DNA of 64,000 nt. It comes from Chiridota heheva (lineage: Eukaryota > Echinodermata > Holothuroidea > Apodida > Chiridotidae). Positions 44,345-54,970 of this stretch are shown piece after piece (position 1 is the first letter of the stretch; every line of letters starts with the position of its first letter). The position numbers and the translations under genes were made by a program. Below the pieces are notes generated by a model. It worked only from the letters and a program-made list of their open reading frames with translations, was not told where the DNA came from and ran no database searches. The DNA lies in the NCBI GenBank assembly GCA_020152595.1, contig JAIGNY010004306.1, forward strand, positions 1 to 64,000, read 5' to 3'.

Positions 44345-45382
44345 TAGAGCTGTGACCGTTTAGCGTGTACTCGCTACACGCTCGCAAATCTTGTAAACGT
44401 TTACTAAATACTTCATTGCGAGTAATCGCTTTTTCATACATTATAGGCCTAGTGTCTTGCCGTTGAAAATCAATATTCATGATTCAAATCACACACACAT
44501 TCGGCTGACAAAATTCCAATCAATGATTTTTGACAAACTGTAAACCCGATTAGCATAATCTTTTTTAAATGTGCGAATCACAAATGCGCAGTAATCAGCA
44601 ATAAATGGGGATATTATGCACTTTAATTTCGCCGAAAACTGAGTAATCTAACTTGTAAAATGCACCGCGAATGTGCAGCAGTAAACAGTGAAACTAACAA
44701 TAGGCCTAACGTTAGGCCAAAAGGCTTTAAATCCCACGCAATCAAGGCCCGTTTCATCGACCAAAAAACACTTGAATCGTGACAATCAGTACATTTACAT
44801 GTAAATATTACCTGACGAGTCAAGTAAATTTTGCAAGAAAGAAAAAATATTGCATAATAAATAAACAGAAAAAGGTTTAACAAAGCTGAAATTCTGCATG
44901 CTTCGCAAAGAAGCGGCCATTTTTCGAGAGGACTATTATTTCAGAACTCTGGTGGTGGTGGCGTAGTTTTGAAATGTTTTCTGCGAGGTATATCAAAGGC
45001 CTCAGTATGCAAGATTTTCACAGAACTTTGAAAGCCGAGCGAATAGGACCAACAAGTTCGATGTTGAGTTTAAAATGACATTAAAAAGGAAGTTACTGTA
45101 TCTCTTTTTTTCTAAACTGAATTTCTATGCATATTTTCCATAAAAATGATGATTTGTACCGTAGAAGTAAGCTTTTACGATTTTGAAAGCAAAACTCAGC
45201 GTCTATTTCGCAATGCAGCCAGTACTTTTGCCATACTAGTTGCGCGATTTTTTTACTTCGCCTCGTAGTTTTGGAGCAATTTTGGTGTATTTTTGAAAAT
45301 TACGGTACTAAACTCGTACACGATACACGCCGCTTTTTGGCGTAAAGCACGCTACTAAAATCCCTAAACGCTCACAGCTCTA
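44345..45382. mobile_element. hAT-type non-autonomous DNA transposon, 1,038 bp
   Basis: It is flanked by the perfect 8-bp duplication ACATGTAG (44,337-44,344 and 45,383-45,390). The terminal inverted repeats TAGAGCTGTGACCGTTTAG and TAGAGCTGTGAGCGTTTAG differ at one position. An 8-bp target duplication and TAGAG termini are the hAT superfamily pattern. No transposase frame is seen. A truncated relative lies inverted at 34,370-35,102. Confidence 0.9.
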
Positions 45383-45390
45383 ACATGTAG

Positions 45391-45820
45391 TACATTGGTA
45401 GAAGTTATTTGTGTATTTGGAAGAATGAAAAGAGTAATTAATGGTCTTGTCCTCATACATTAATAAAATAGGGATACGACCGTTTACAAAAATGTCTTGG
45501 ACCCTTAAAAAATTAAAACAATTCTTAATAAGCTCGAAAACTTGAGGTACATTATAAAGAAATTTCAACATCCATCCTGCTGGGCTGATGACATCGTAAT
45601 CTGCATGTTTTAAAATAAAAATGGCGGCTCCCATTGTACTATTTTTATTTAGTAGTATAGCATTTAAACTTTTAATAATTACTAAAAATGTGTTAGATTT
45701 CTTTTAGAAGTATGAGACTTGGCCTGAAGATTTGTTATTTTAAATACTATCATATAAAATACAGGATTATGTCAGACTTTATGTCTCCTTTAAAGATTTT
45801 GAGCCGTCTTCCCTTCCGTA
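45391..45820. other. Stretch without secure features
   Basis: An 84-codon minus frame (45,380-45,634) starts in the transposon flank and has no motif. Confidence 0.35.
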
Positions 45821-45821
45821 C

Positions 45822-45905
45822 GCAATTGCCCGTTTCTTGAAAAGGTTGCATATGACTAGTGCGCAGGCGCGTTTTTGGTAAGCGTTAGAACTTATTTATT
45901 TTGGA
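45822..45905 (+). repeat. Left member of an 85-bp inverted repeat pair with NRF-1-like core
   Basis: From about CGTACGCAATTGCC to GCGTTAGAACTTATTTATTTTG this matches the reverse complement of 59,313-59,400 with few differences. It contains GTGCGCAGGCGCG, an NRF-1-like element, and lies about 350 bp upstream of a possible plus-strand first exon. Confidence 0.85.
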
Positions 45906-45919
45906 GCATTACGTAGTTG

Positions 45920-46075
45920 GTGGGTTCGGAACAGCTGGTCCTTTTCTTATGTGTAATTAGCAGGTTCGGAACAGCTGGTCCTTTTCTTATGTGTAATTAG
46001 CAGGTTCGGAACAGCTGGTCCTTTTCTTATGTGTAATTAGCAGGTTCGGAACAGCTGGTCCTTTTCTAATGTAAA
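45920..46075 (+). repeat. 42-bp tandem repeat, 4 copies, with CAGCTG
   Basis: Units contain GGTTCGGAACAGCTGGTCC and TTTTCTTATGTGTAATTAGCA. Each carries an E-box CAGCTG, and the array lies just upstream of the possible exon at 46,256. Confidence 0.9.
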
Positions 46076-46255
46076 CAAGGAGGATCGCTTTTCGTACACT
46101 TTTTCGTATTCATTGTACACACATGTAGATGTCTGACTGCGTGTGTGAGGCCACGTTTGTGGTTGGGAGAGGTTTAATTCGTCCACACTTAGTACTGCAG
46201 TGTGGAATTTTATAACAAAAAACCTAGAGGACCATAGTGGTATCAACTGTTGTTT

Positions 46256-46291
46256 ATGGACTTGGAGCTTCGGGTTGGTGCCAAGATCGGT
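46256..46291 (+). CDS. Possible first coding exon of a host gene
   Basis: ATGGACTTGGAGCTTCGG starts a 12-codon frame (MDLELRVGAKIG) that runs into a strong donor GGTGAGT at about 46,290. It sits downstream of a GC-richer, promoter-like stretch. The start loosely resembles casein-kinase-1-type N-termini (ELRVG), but this is too short to assign and no second exon was found. Confidence 0.3.
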
Positions 46292-46299
46292 GAGTAGTT

Positions 46300-46850
46300 T
46301 TAGCTGTTGGATGATATTGAATGATTGTTGAGGACCTAGTACATGTAGTTCTGATGTTAAAGTTTTGGTGTAGCCGAGCTTAAGTTTAACCTAAGCTGTG
46401 TGCAACTTGCATTGTGAGTTGGGGTAGGAAAAGTTATAAAAAAAATGCTACATGCCATGGCAGTTTAGATCTAGTGCTTAGGCCTACTTTCTAATTTAAA
46501 CTTGAGCCTTTTAGGTCTTTTTCCTCCAGCTGTTAATGCCAACCAAATTCTATCCTGTGGCTGAAAGCTGGGAGTTGACAACTCCTTGCAGAAAGCTTCT
46601 GCACTCAGCAGTGTGGGCTAACTCTAGTCTGGATTTATGTTATGCCAAAGATATTGGTGAAGAGCTTAGCTAGTTTGGCGGAATTTAACATAATATTTTT
46701 CTCTCGGATTGATACAGAAATACATAAGAATTACAGTAGTATTAACGGAAACTGGTGTACTTGGCTAGTTGTAAATTCTGGCGTAAGTCTTCAGCGTGGG
46801 GAAAAAAAAACTTTCCACAGTGGGGTTAAGTTGAGGTGAGAAAAATTGTA
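46300..46850. other. Intron-like DNA
   Basis: No features recognised; the 65-codon frame at 46,642-46,839 has no motif. Confidence 0.3.
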
Positions 46851-46856
46851 TGTCAG

Positions 46857-46966
46857 TATATATATATATATATATATACATATATATTTATATATATATA
46901 TAGATATATATATATAGATATATATATATGTATGTATATATATATATATAGATATATATATATTTG

Positions 46967-47046
<80 letters not shown>

Positions 47047-47062
47047 GTGCGTATATATGAAT
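46857..47062. repeat. TA/GATA-type microsatellite, about 205 bp
   Basis: Alternating TA interrupted by GATA, GTATG and TATTTA. The Tyr/Ile-rich frames through it are artefacts. Confidence 0.98.
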
Positions 47063-47599
47063 AATAGTTATTATACACATTCCTCAGTACTGTTGACATT
47101 AGGAGTGCCATACGAGGGTTGTTATATTGTAGCTGGTATACAATTCCAAAATTTTTGAAAATTCAAACTTTATGATTGAAAGATGAGTAACTATAGAATG
47201 CAGGTTTATACTCGACAAATAACTTCCGACTCATGAACTTCCTGCGTGAATGATTTAATTTACAAATTATAAAGGTGTCCAAATAACAACTCCCTGGTTT
47301 AATCATATAGCTTTATGTTTGTTTGTTTGATGAGGTCTTAACGGCACCACGACAACGAAGGTCAAATTGTGCCTGAGAGGTCAGATCATTTTAGAGGTAG
47401 TAAGGAAAGAGACCAGGGGAAGAATGAGAGAAATTCAAGAACAAAAGCCAGAAAGCTGTGATCGAGAGAGGAGGTGCATGGGTAAAACAAAAACAAAGTA
47501 GAGAGGGAGTGGAAGAGGAGAATTAAATATGGTTGTAGAGGGATGCATGCTCAAGGAAGGAGACTATTTTATCTGGAGGATTTTTTGGAAGAACTCAGC

Positions 47600-50500
47600 A
47601 ATTGAGTTGTGGGAGCGAGGGAAGCTCTGGGAAGGTTGTACAGGGGGCAAGCAAGGAAAACGTGTTGGATTGTGAGGATGCAGTGGCAATTGTTACAGAG
47701 GGGTTGGGGGAACCAATAAGGAGGTGGGAGGAGTGAGGTGGGTGTGACCAATTCTAAGACGGGTAATATGAACGTTGTCGATACGAGAAAGGTTGTTGAT
47801 GATGGATTTGATCGATTGTGGGCTGGATAACATGGAGTTTGTTATCAATTTGGAAGTTCCATAAGGTTTGCCAGCGGTCACGAACAAGAGAAGCGATAAG
47901 CGGTTTGATGTCAGAGAGGGTTTTGGGAAAAGGGGAAGGGAGGAGGTTAAGGGCAAGCTTAGCGGCTGTATCAGCCCTGTCATTGCCAGGGATGCCAACA
48001 TGGCTGGGTATCCAGAAGAAAAGAACACTTTTCCTGCAGAGGGTGGGAGAAAAGAGTTTCCGGAGGAGGAGGTGGCAGGTGAGGTTATCCCATTTAAGAT
48101 TGAGTAATGAAGTAAGAACAGCCTTTGAGTCAGAGAAAATGGCAAAGTGACTAAGAGGAGAGTACTCAACAAAGTTGAGGGCGAGGAGAATGGCCTTAGC
48201 CTCGGCTGAAAAGATGGATGAGTGGTCAGGAAGTCTGCTACTGAGGGTGATGTCTTGATGATGGCAGCAGCAGCTGTCTTGTTGCCTTCCTTGGAGCCAT
48301 CAGTATAGATGGAGGTGTAATTTGAGAGTTGGTCTTTGATTTGGTTGTGAGATTGATGAAGAGATTAGGTGAGTTTGAGTTTTGTTATAAGTGGAGAGGT
48401 CTAGGTGGACAGAAGGAAGGGGGGTGGCCCAAGGCGGAAAAGTGGGCCAGGAATAGGTGCTGAGAGTGGCGGGGTTGATGCCAAGTTGAAAGAGGTCTGA
48501 TTTAATGCGTAACTGAAGGGGGGCGATAGGATTTTAGTCCTATCAAAGAGGGAGGAGAAATTGGGGTACCTAATGAGGTTGTAAACAGGGTTCTGGGTGT
48601 TGGTGAGGACTCTAAAAGCATAGGAGAGGCTAAGCTTTTACATCTAAGTAGAAAGGGGGGTTGGCTTCAACATGAAGGGTAGTGATTGGGGAGGTCCTGT
48701 AGGCTCCTAGACAAAGCCTGAGGGCTTCATTTTGGATGGTGTTAATGTGGTTGAGGTATGAGTTGTGAGCGACACAGTAAACAATATTGCCATAGTCAAG
48801 CTTGGCACGAATGGTGAGCCTGAAAATTTTGAGGAGAGCATATGCGGTTCGCTCCCAAGTAGTGTTGGAGAGCAGTCGGAGGGTGTTGAGGAGCTATTGC
48901 ATTTTAGTTTCAGGTTGGTGATGTGTGGCTTGTAGGTGAGCTTGGGGTCTAGAGTTAGACCAAGGAACTTTGTGTTTTCAACTTTAGGGATGCGATTCCC
49001 ATTGAGCACAAAGTTCGGGTTGGGGTGGAGGTTGTTGAAATGACAAAAGTGCATGCAGACTGTCTTGTCTTTCGAGAATCTAAAACCGTTATTGTTGCTC
49101 CAGACTTGCAGCTGATTGAGGCTGGTTTGAAGCCTATTTTCAACAATAGGAAAGCTAGGGGAGGAGTAGAAGATGGTGAAGTCATCCACGAGAGAGGGTA
49201 CGTTTGATGCTGGGGCCAAGGTCATTCCCGATGTCATTAATGCTCAGGTTGAAGAGAGTGGGGAGAGGATGCTGCCTTGGGGACGCCTCTTCTTGGAGGT
49301 ACGGCTTGAGAGGGTGTGGCCAATACAAACTTGGAACTGCCTGGGTGAGAGGAAGTTTTGAATAAAGATGGGGAGGTGGCCTCTGAGGCCAATGGTGTGA
49401 AGTTTCCGGTAATGCCGTATTTCCAAGTAGTGTCGAAAGCTTTCTCGAGGTCAAAAATATGGCAATGAGGTGTTTTTTTTGCAAAGGATTCCCGGATAGC
49501 GGTGTCGAGCGTAATTAACTGGTCTAGGTATTGCGACGTTTTTCGGAAGCCGCTTTGAGTGAGGAGAGGATTCTGTTGGTCTCGAGGAACCAGTTTAGTC
49601 TCTGATTAATGATCTTTTCCATAATTTTACAGAGACAGCAAGTAAGGGCGATGGGTCGGTAGCTGGTGGGGTCGGTGCTATCCTTCCCCGGTTTAAGGAC
49701 GGGGATGACAATAGCTGTCCTCCAGATAGGGGGAAAGGAGTGTGAGGACCAAATGTGGTTGAAGATGGTGAGTAGGGTAGTGGTGGCTTTGATGGGGAGG
49801 TGTTTTAGAAACTGATAGGGGATGTTATCTGGGCCCTTGGAGGTGCAGCCAGCGTGGCTGATGGCTTGGTTTAATTCAGAAAGGGTGAGAGGGGTGTTGT
49901 AGCTTTCGGAGTTGTCAGAGGGAAAAGTGATTCTCCGGGCTTCATCGCAAGCTTTTTTGATTTTGAAAGCATTGGAGTAGTTGGTCGAGGCCGAGATGTT
50001 GCTGAAAGAGGCGCGAGGTGGTCAACGATGTCTTTTTTTGCGTGAGAAGGTATCCATTCCAAGAGAGATGGGAGATGGAAGATTTGCCTACTCTGCCGTG
50101 GAAGCTGTTAACCATTCTCCAAATCTTCTTAGTGGGGTGTTGGTGGTGAGAGAAGAGATAAAGTTGTTCCAAGTGTTGGTTTTACTGTCCTTGATAGTGC
50201 GTCTGGCCTTGCACGGCTGATGAAAGAGGTTAAGGTTATGGGTGGTCGGGTTAGTTTTAAAGTTCCTGAGGGCTCTTTTCCTGTTCTTGATGGCGGTTTT
50301 TGCAGTCATCTGAGAACCAGGGGTTGGGGGGGATGATTTGGGGGTTTGGAGGTTTTGGGAATTGAGCAGGTGGCGATGTTGATAAGGATATTACTGAAGT
50401 TAGACATGGGATCCTCATCCTCGAGAAGATGGGGGGAGAGGTGTGAGTCACAGAGGGTTTTAAAAAGGGACCAGTCAGCCTTGTCGAGGTTCCAGTTGGG

Positions 50501-51200
50501 GGTGTGCTCAGTGGGGATTTGATATTGGAGTGTATAAGAAGAGGGTAATGATCACTACCACAGAGGTCAGCAGTGACTCTCCAACTAAAGTCAAGGAGGA
50601 GGTTAGGGGAACAGATAGACAGGTCAATACAGGTGAGAGAGCCTGTGGCAGGATGAAGGTAGGTCGGGGAGTTAGTGTTCAGTAAGGACAGGCTGTGCTG
50701 ACGGAGAGCATTTTCGATGAACTTGCCTCTAGGGGTGGTGGTATTAGAGCGCCACAGAGGGTTGTGAGCGTTGAAGTCACCAAGAAGGATGAAGGGGGTG
50801 GGAAGCTGAGAGATGAGGTTGTTAAGGCTGGTTGGTTGAATGTTGGTGTTGGGAGGGAGATAGATATTGCAGAGAGTGAAAGTTTTGTGGAGGGAGATAG
50901 AAATACAGATGGCCTGAAGGTCGGTGTGCACACGAACAGGGCTGTGTGGGATATCGTGTCTAACGAGAATGGAGACGCCACCACAGGCCCTGTCAGCATC
51001 CACTTGATGTTTGTGATAGCAAGCAAAGTTGTTAGGGAGTAATGGTCGGTGGTTTTCAAGAAAGTTTCTTGTAGGCAGAAGACGACGGGTTGAAGGTGGA
51101 GGCCAGAAGGTCGATTTCTTCAGAATTGGCCTTAAGGCTCCTAATGTTCCATTGTATGATGTTGTGGGTGTTATTGTAATTGATTGTGGTGTATGCCATA
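47600..51200 (-). pseudogene. LINE ORF2: endonuclease, reverse transcriptase, RNase H
   Basis: ORF2 nicks the target and reverse-transcribes the LINE RNA. The endonuclease starts with IIQWNIRSLKANSEEIDLLA near 51,165. It contains LLGDFNAHNPLW (the catalytic GDFN), SLTCIDLSI and the final SDHYPLLI histidine motif near 50,535. Reverse transcriptase shows HIFDLEKAFDTTW, PQGSILSP and the catalytic LVDDFTIFYSS box at about 49,175, where FADD-type boxes are usual. RNase H shows AEAKAILLAL, SDSKAVL and FFWIPSHVGIPGNDRADTAA near 48,000. Frames change many times (for example near 51,050, 50,300, 49,480, 49,240 and 48,170), so the copy is dead. Confidence 0.88.
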
Positions 51201-51239
51201 AAGGAGGCGGGGGGTTATCTGGAGGAAGATCTGCTGGGT

Positions 51240-52588
51240 CTGAGTTCGCTTGTTTTTTCTTTGGATTTGTTTCTTTGGGAGCGATTGTTTTTGAAAATTG
51301 GACGAGAAGTATGATCGGTGTGTTTGGTAATCGAACAATCCATACTCTCTTCAGTGTGGGTTTGGGAGGTGGGTTGTTTGTTGATTGGTTGTTTGTTGAT
51401 AGGTTGTTTGTTGATTGGTTGTTTTTTGGTTGGTTGTTTGCTGGTTGATTTGTTGGTTTGTTGGTTGTTTGCTTGGCTGGTTTTAGCTTGATGTATGAAG
51501 GTATTAGTGGAGTTGGTGTAGGGGCGGTAGGGGCTTTAGAGTAGGAAGGGGGTTGAGGAGAGAAGTGGTGGTGGAGGTGGTGTGGGTATTGGGTGTGATT
51601 GGGTTGTTGGAAATGGTGATGGGCTTAGGACTAGGTAAGAAGAGCCAGGTGAGGTCGGTTTGGGCATGGGAGTTAGTTTTTGTTGTGTTAGTTGTGTTTG
51701 GGGGTGAATTAGAGTTAGAGGAGACTACGTTTGAGTAGGAAGGCTTGGAGTTAAGGGAAGCGAGGAATTGTTTCCTGGCCTCAGGGTAGGTTATGTTGGG
51801 GTTAAGGGTTTTAAGTTTTGTTATTTGTTTTTCCTGAAGCCAGGTGGGACAGTCTTTCGAGAAGGAGGATGGTTTGCTGGGTGTTTACCGTCACAATTTG
51901 TGCAGAGTGGGGTTGGTGCAGGAGGTGTTGTCATGGTCCGGGCTCCGCAGTTACCACAGCGCTTGGCTGTGGCAGGAGATTTTCCCGTGGCCATACCTCT
52001 GACAATTGTAGCAACGTAAAGGGTTAGGAATATAAGGGGCGACCTGGATTCTCAGGTAGCCGGCAATGATGTGGGAGGAGAGTTGGAGTTGCGAAGTGAG
52101 AAATATGGTGTTGGTGGGAGTTTGGCCCGTCTCTCTTTAGAACGACGACGGGCTTCGTTACATGTTGGTTAGCTAGTTCTTCTTGGAGGTCGTCATCGGT
52201 CATGTACGCAAGATCGCGGGTGCGTATGACGCCTTTGCTGGAGTTTAGGGAACGATGGGGGTGACTGTGATGTCGATACCAGAGTTGGATAGGGTTTTGG
52301 TGGAAAGGAGGGTGGTGGCTTGTGTCCCTGGTGCAGTGCACCAGGAGATCACCGGATCTAAGGGTAGAGACTTTGGGAGGGTACCGACAAGGCCAAAGAG
52401 GGCTTTATGGATGAGGAAAGGAGAAACTTTTTAAAGCTTTCCTGCTTGTTGGTGGCATGGATTATAAGGATTTTTGGGATTGGGGTTGCAGAATGGTCAA
52501 TGATGGTAGCAGGTGGGTCACGGGAGGGGAGGGGGTCAAGGTCAAGGTCACTGCATAGGCGCTTTGTCATTATGAAAGAAAAAACCAA
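51240..52588 (-). pseudogene. LINE ORF1 with CCHC zinc knuckles
   Basis: ORF1 proteins of this group bind LINE RNA. The minus-strand start MVFSFIMTKRL is at 52,588. The block SLNSSKGVIRTRDLAYMTDD (52,250-52,190) precedes CYNCQRYGHGKISC (C-X2-C-X4-H-X4-C, about 52,010) and a second, degraded Cys cluster. A segment with TYPEARKQFLASLNSKPSYS matches the conserved post-knuckle region. The C-terminal part is Ser/Asn/Thr/Gln-rich and contains a 15-16-bp minisatellite (51,370-51,470). Several frameshifts occur. Confidence 0.8.
51365..51470 (-). repeat. 15-16-bp minisatellite inside LINE ORF1
   Basis: Tandem GTTGTTTGTTGATTGG-like units on the plus strand, encoding Gln/Asn/Thr-rich sequence on the minus strand. 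Confidence 0.8.
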
Positions 52589-52760
52589 GGGCCGAGAGAC
52601 CCGAGGCAGCTAGAAAAATCGCGGAACCACTATATGGGGACCGCTGTATTAGTAACGAAGGGCGTGAAAAGTCGGGACAGAACGAGGGAAAATATAATAG
52701 AAAAAAGAAAAGAAACGATCTCACCGAGGATAAAAGCCCATCCACCTAAAAAGAAAATCC

Positions 52761-53638
52761 GAAAATGAAGTTATAAAACAAAATGGTGCAAATTGGAGAG
52801 AAATTGGAGCGAAAATAGTTTAGGAGAATAGGAGCAGTTGTCACGTCGCTCTCGTACACAATATAGCTTTAATACAGTATCCCTGGCTATTCCCGGCTGG
52901 GCAGCAAATTTGAGGGGATTGTAAGCCGAACTTAATTAAAGAACGATATATCTTCATGTTGAAAGAGTTTTTCAAAATATTTTAAGTCAAGACTATGGCA
53001 TATCCTTGGCTGGGCAGCACGGTCTTGTGGATTGTATGTAGGCCTACTTATCTTAATTAAAGTACAATGCATATTCATGTATGATGATAATTGTTTCAAT
53101 GGAGTGTGACTTCGCTGCCAGCAGCTAGGTGTATACTTCGAAGTGAACCTGTGTTCTATAGTTGTACCAAAAAGAACTTACTTTTTGGATAATCTTTCCT
53201 GAATTTGTCTAAATAGTATACTTTTCCAAACAACTTTTCCTAAATTTTTATGATGAAATTAAGTTCTCTAATTCATGTTTTGATTGCCATCTTTCTTAGT
53301 CACAGCACGCTTGTTTTCAACTAATCAAACCTCTGCAGATAATTTTTAGGATGTTCCATTAAGCTGCAGGATGATTTTTAACTGATTTTTCTTCATATAA
53401 TTTGATTAGATAGTTTTAATCAAACAAACACTGTATGAAAAAGAAAAGAAAAAAAAGATCAAGCAATGTTTAGATGATGTAATATTACTTTGTAAGCATT
53501 ATCTATCTTAATGGAAGAAAAACATGGAGCAGCATCATGTAATTGTAGATACAATTATCAAACTGTACATTTTCATAGGCCACACTAACTAAAAATGACA
53601 ACTAGGGGTCATTAAGATTAGGCTCTATATGCAATAAA
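52761..53638. other. Stretch without recognised features
   Basis: A direct duplication of the TGGCTGGGCAGCA word is seen near 52,895 and 53,008. No coding. Confidence 0.35.
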
Positions 53639-53714
53639 TCACCAGTGTAGAAGGTTATGGATGAGTTGGTCCAGCAGAATGTTACCCTCTCTACTTAAGT
53701 GCAGCCCATCAATG
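53639..53714 (-). CDS. SGNH/GDSL-type hydrolase, terminal exon
   Basis: After acceptor CCATACAG the exon reads SIDGLHLSREGNILLDQLIH and ends HW-stop at 53,639. DGLHL is block V of SGNH hydrolases, which carries the catalytic Asp and His. Splice phase (1 nt completing a codon) fits the previous exon. Together with 53,991-54,113 and 54,784-54,970 it gives one continuous frame on the minus strand without a stop. The exact substrate class of the enzyme is unknown. Confidence 0.75.
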
Positions 53715-53990
53715 CTGTATGGTAAACAATAACAAAAAAATAGTAAGTTGTAGGTTATTTAACTTCCAACCCCTCTACTAAAAGTTACATTCAGTCAAAA
53801 TCTAATAACCAAGTTAATATGAGTTTATGAATTTTGTCTTTTAAACCAAGTTTTTACTATTTGACCACTGAAACAATTGTCATAACCAAATTAAAGAATT
53901 TTTAAAAACCATAAAATTATTGCTGTGTGAAATGTACTATCTCTGATCATTTAAAAATGATTTACATAATTACAGTTTTGTAATACACAC

Positions 53991-54113
53991 CTGAACAGCT
54001 TTTTATTGCCTGCATCAAAGTTGGACCCAAGATCCGTGAAGCGTGCCCCTTCTTCTTCACATACTTTTGCCAAGAGCGCATTATATATCACAATAAATTT
54101 GTCCGGTACTTTG
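53991..54113 (-). CDS. SGNH/GDSL-type hydrolase, penultimate exon
   Basis: The 123-bp exon has acceptor TTTTTAG and donor GTGTGT. It encodes KVPDKFIVIYNALLAKVCEE followed by GARFTDLGSNFDAGNKKLF. Phases match both neighbours (2+1 nt at each side). In SGNH proteins this part forms the helix and strand before the DxxH block. The opposite-strand frame at 54,006-54,290 is a shadow. Confidence 0.72.
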
Positions 54114-54783
54114 CTAAAAATAAAGGAAACATATGTACTATCACTCAAGATTCATTGTTCATGTTTTCCCAGTATTCAGCTGTGTGTGCGTGTGACACCA
54201 AAAGGGGCAGCTATTGACACATTAGTTGTTATGAATAAGGTATATTGGGATTTAGTTTACATGTTCATTTTAATGAACATTTTTGCATAACAATGAAAAT
54301 ACTTTTAGTTATGTGAACCGGGTGTAGCAGTCAGATATGAGGTTAGCTTGTGTATGGTTGTTAGTTGTGTTTGCATTATTGTTTACTGCTGTTGTTACTT
54401 ACGATCATGACTATACAATGTTTGACACTATTCTTTATATCTGTTACTTGTAAAAATATACATTGTTGCTAATTGTAAACTGAAACAATTAAAATTATAT
54501 GCCACTTGAGACTTGCTAACTTCAAATTCCTAGTTTGCTGCATTCATTGTACAATGTAAATTTTGAAGCAATAAAGTTCAAGTTGCCTCTAGATGTCATT
54601 AGTTCTTTAAAGTGCATGTCTTATGCAACAAGAATTGTAGCAAACCCCCACAAGTGCCAAAACCAAGTCTACTACATCAGTAAAATTCACAGTTACACAA
54701 ACCTTTTCATAACCAATGAGACTTTCTTTCCAACTTTTTGCATTCAAATATAAAACTACTTGAAAAAATTTAACAAATCTTAC
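54114..54783 (-). other. Intron of the SGNH gene
   Basis: Bounded by the donor at 54,783 and acceptor at 54,114; AT-rich, no other features. Confidence 0.6.
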
Positions 54784-54970
54784 CCATCACTTCTAGGTAA
54801 AACACCAGATACCACCACTGGCACAGTAACGCGGTCCCGTGTAGATTTGATGAGGGACCGGTGGTGCTCAAGGGCTACATGCTGGAAGCCAGGATAACCA
54901 GACGTGAAGTTGTTGGTCCCCACATGAATTAAAAGTATACTGGCGTTTGTAAAGTCCTCCCTACGAATTA
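54784..54970 (-). CDS. SGNH/GDSL-type hydrolase, exon with the GTN block
   Basis: The 187-bp exon (acceptor TTTTGGACAG, donor GTAAGA) encodes IRREDFTNASILLIHVGTNN then a helix and VPVVVSGVLPRSDG. HVGTNN is block III of SGNH hydrolases, whose Asn is part of the oxyanion hole; SGVLPRSD corresponds to the strand after it. The exon has proper splice sites and phase with both neighbours. Block I (GDS with the catalytic Ser) must be in an upstream exon to the right that I have not located securely. Proteins of this type occur both as host genes and in some transposons, but the intron structure favours a host gene. Confidence 0.75.

Larger units (their letters stand above)
47320..52760 (-). mobile_element. 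APE-type LINE with RNase H (I-superfamily-like), degenerate
   Basis: On the minus strand the order is ORF1 with zinc knuckles (52,588-51,240), apurinic endonuclease (51,200-50,500), reverse transcriptase (50,000-48,600), RNase H (48,250-47,700), and a 3' end near 47,320 with AAAC-like repeats. RNase H plus a CCHC ORF1 fits the I/Nimb/Ingi-type groups, but the clade needs a tree. Numerous frameshifts show that it is inactive. The fragments at 31.3, 32.5 and 33.7 kb come from a related ORF1. Confidence 0.9.

Noticed and set aside
46256..46291. Casein kinase 1 first exon
   Set aside because: Only a short ELRVG similarity; too little to name, so it is left as an unassigned possible exon.
46836..47080. 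Tyr/Ile-rich open frames on both strands
   Set aside because: Translation of a TA microsatellite.
47818..51042. Plus-strand frames across the LINE (47,818-48,150; 50,695-51,042; 51,029-51,448 and others)
   Set aside because: Shadows of the minus-strand LINE, whose domains are clear on the other strand.
54006..54290. 94-codon plus-strand frame
   Set aside because: Antisense to the spliced SGNH exon at 53,991-54,113, whose splice phases fit.
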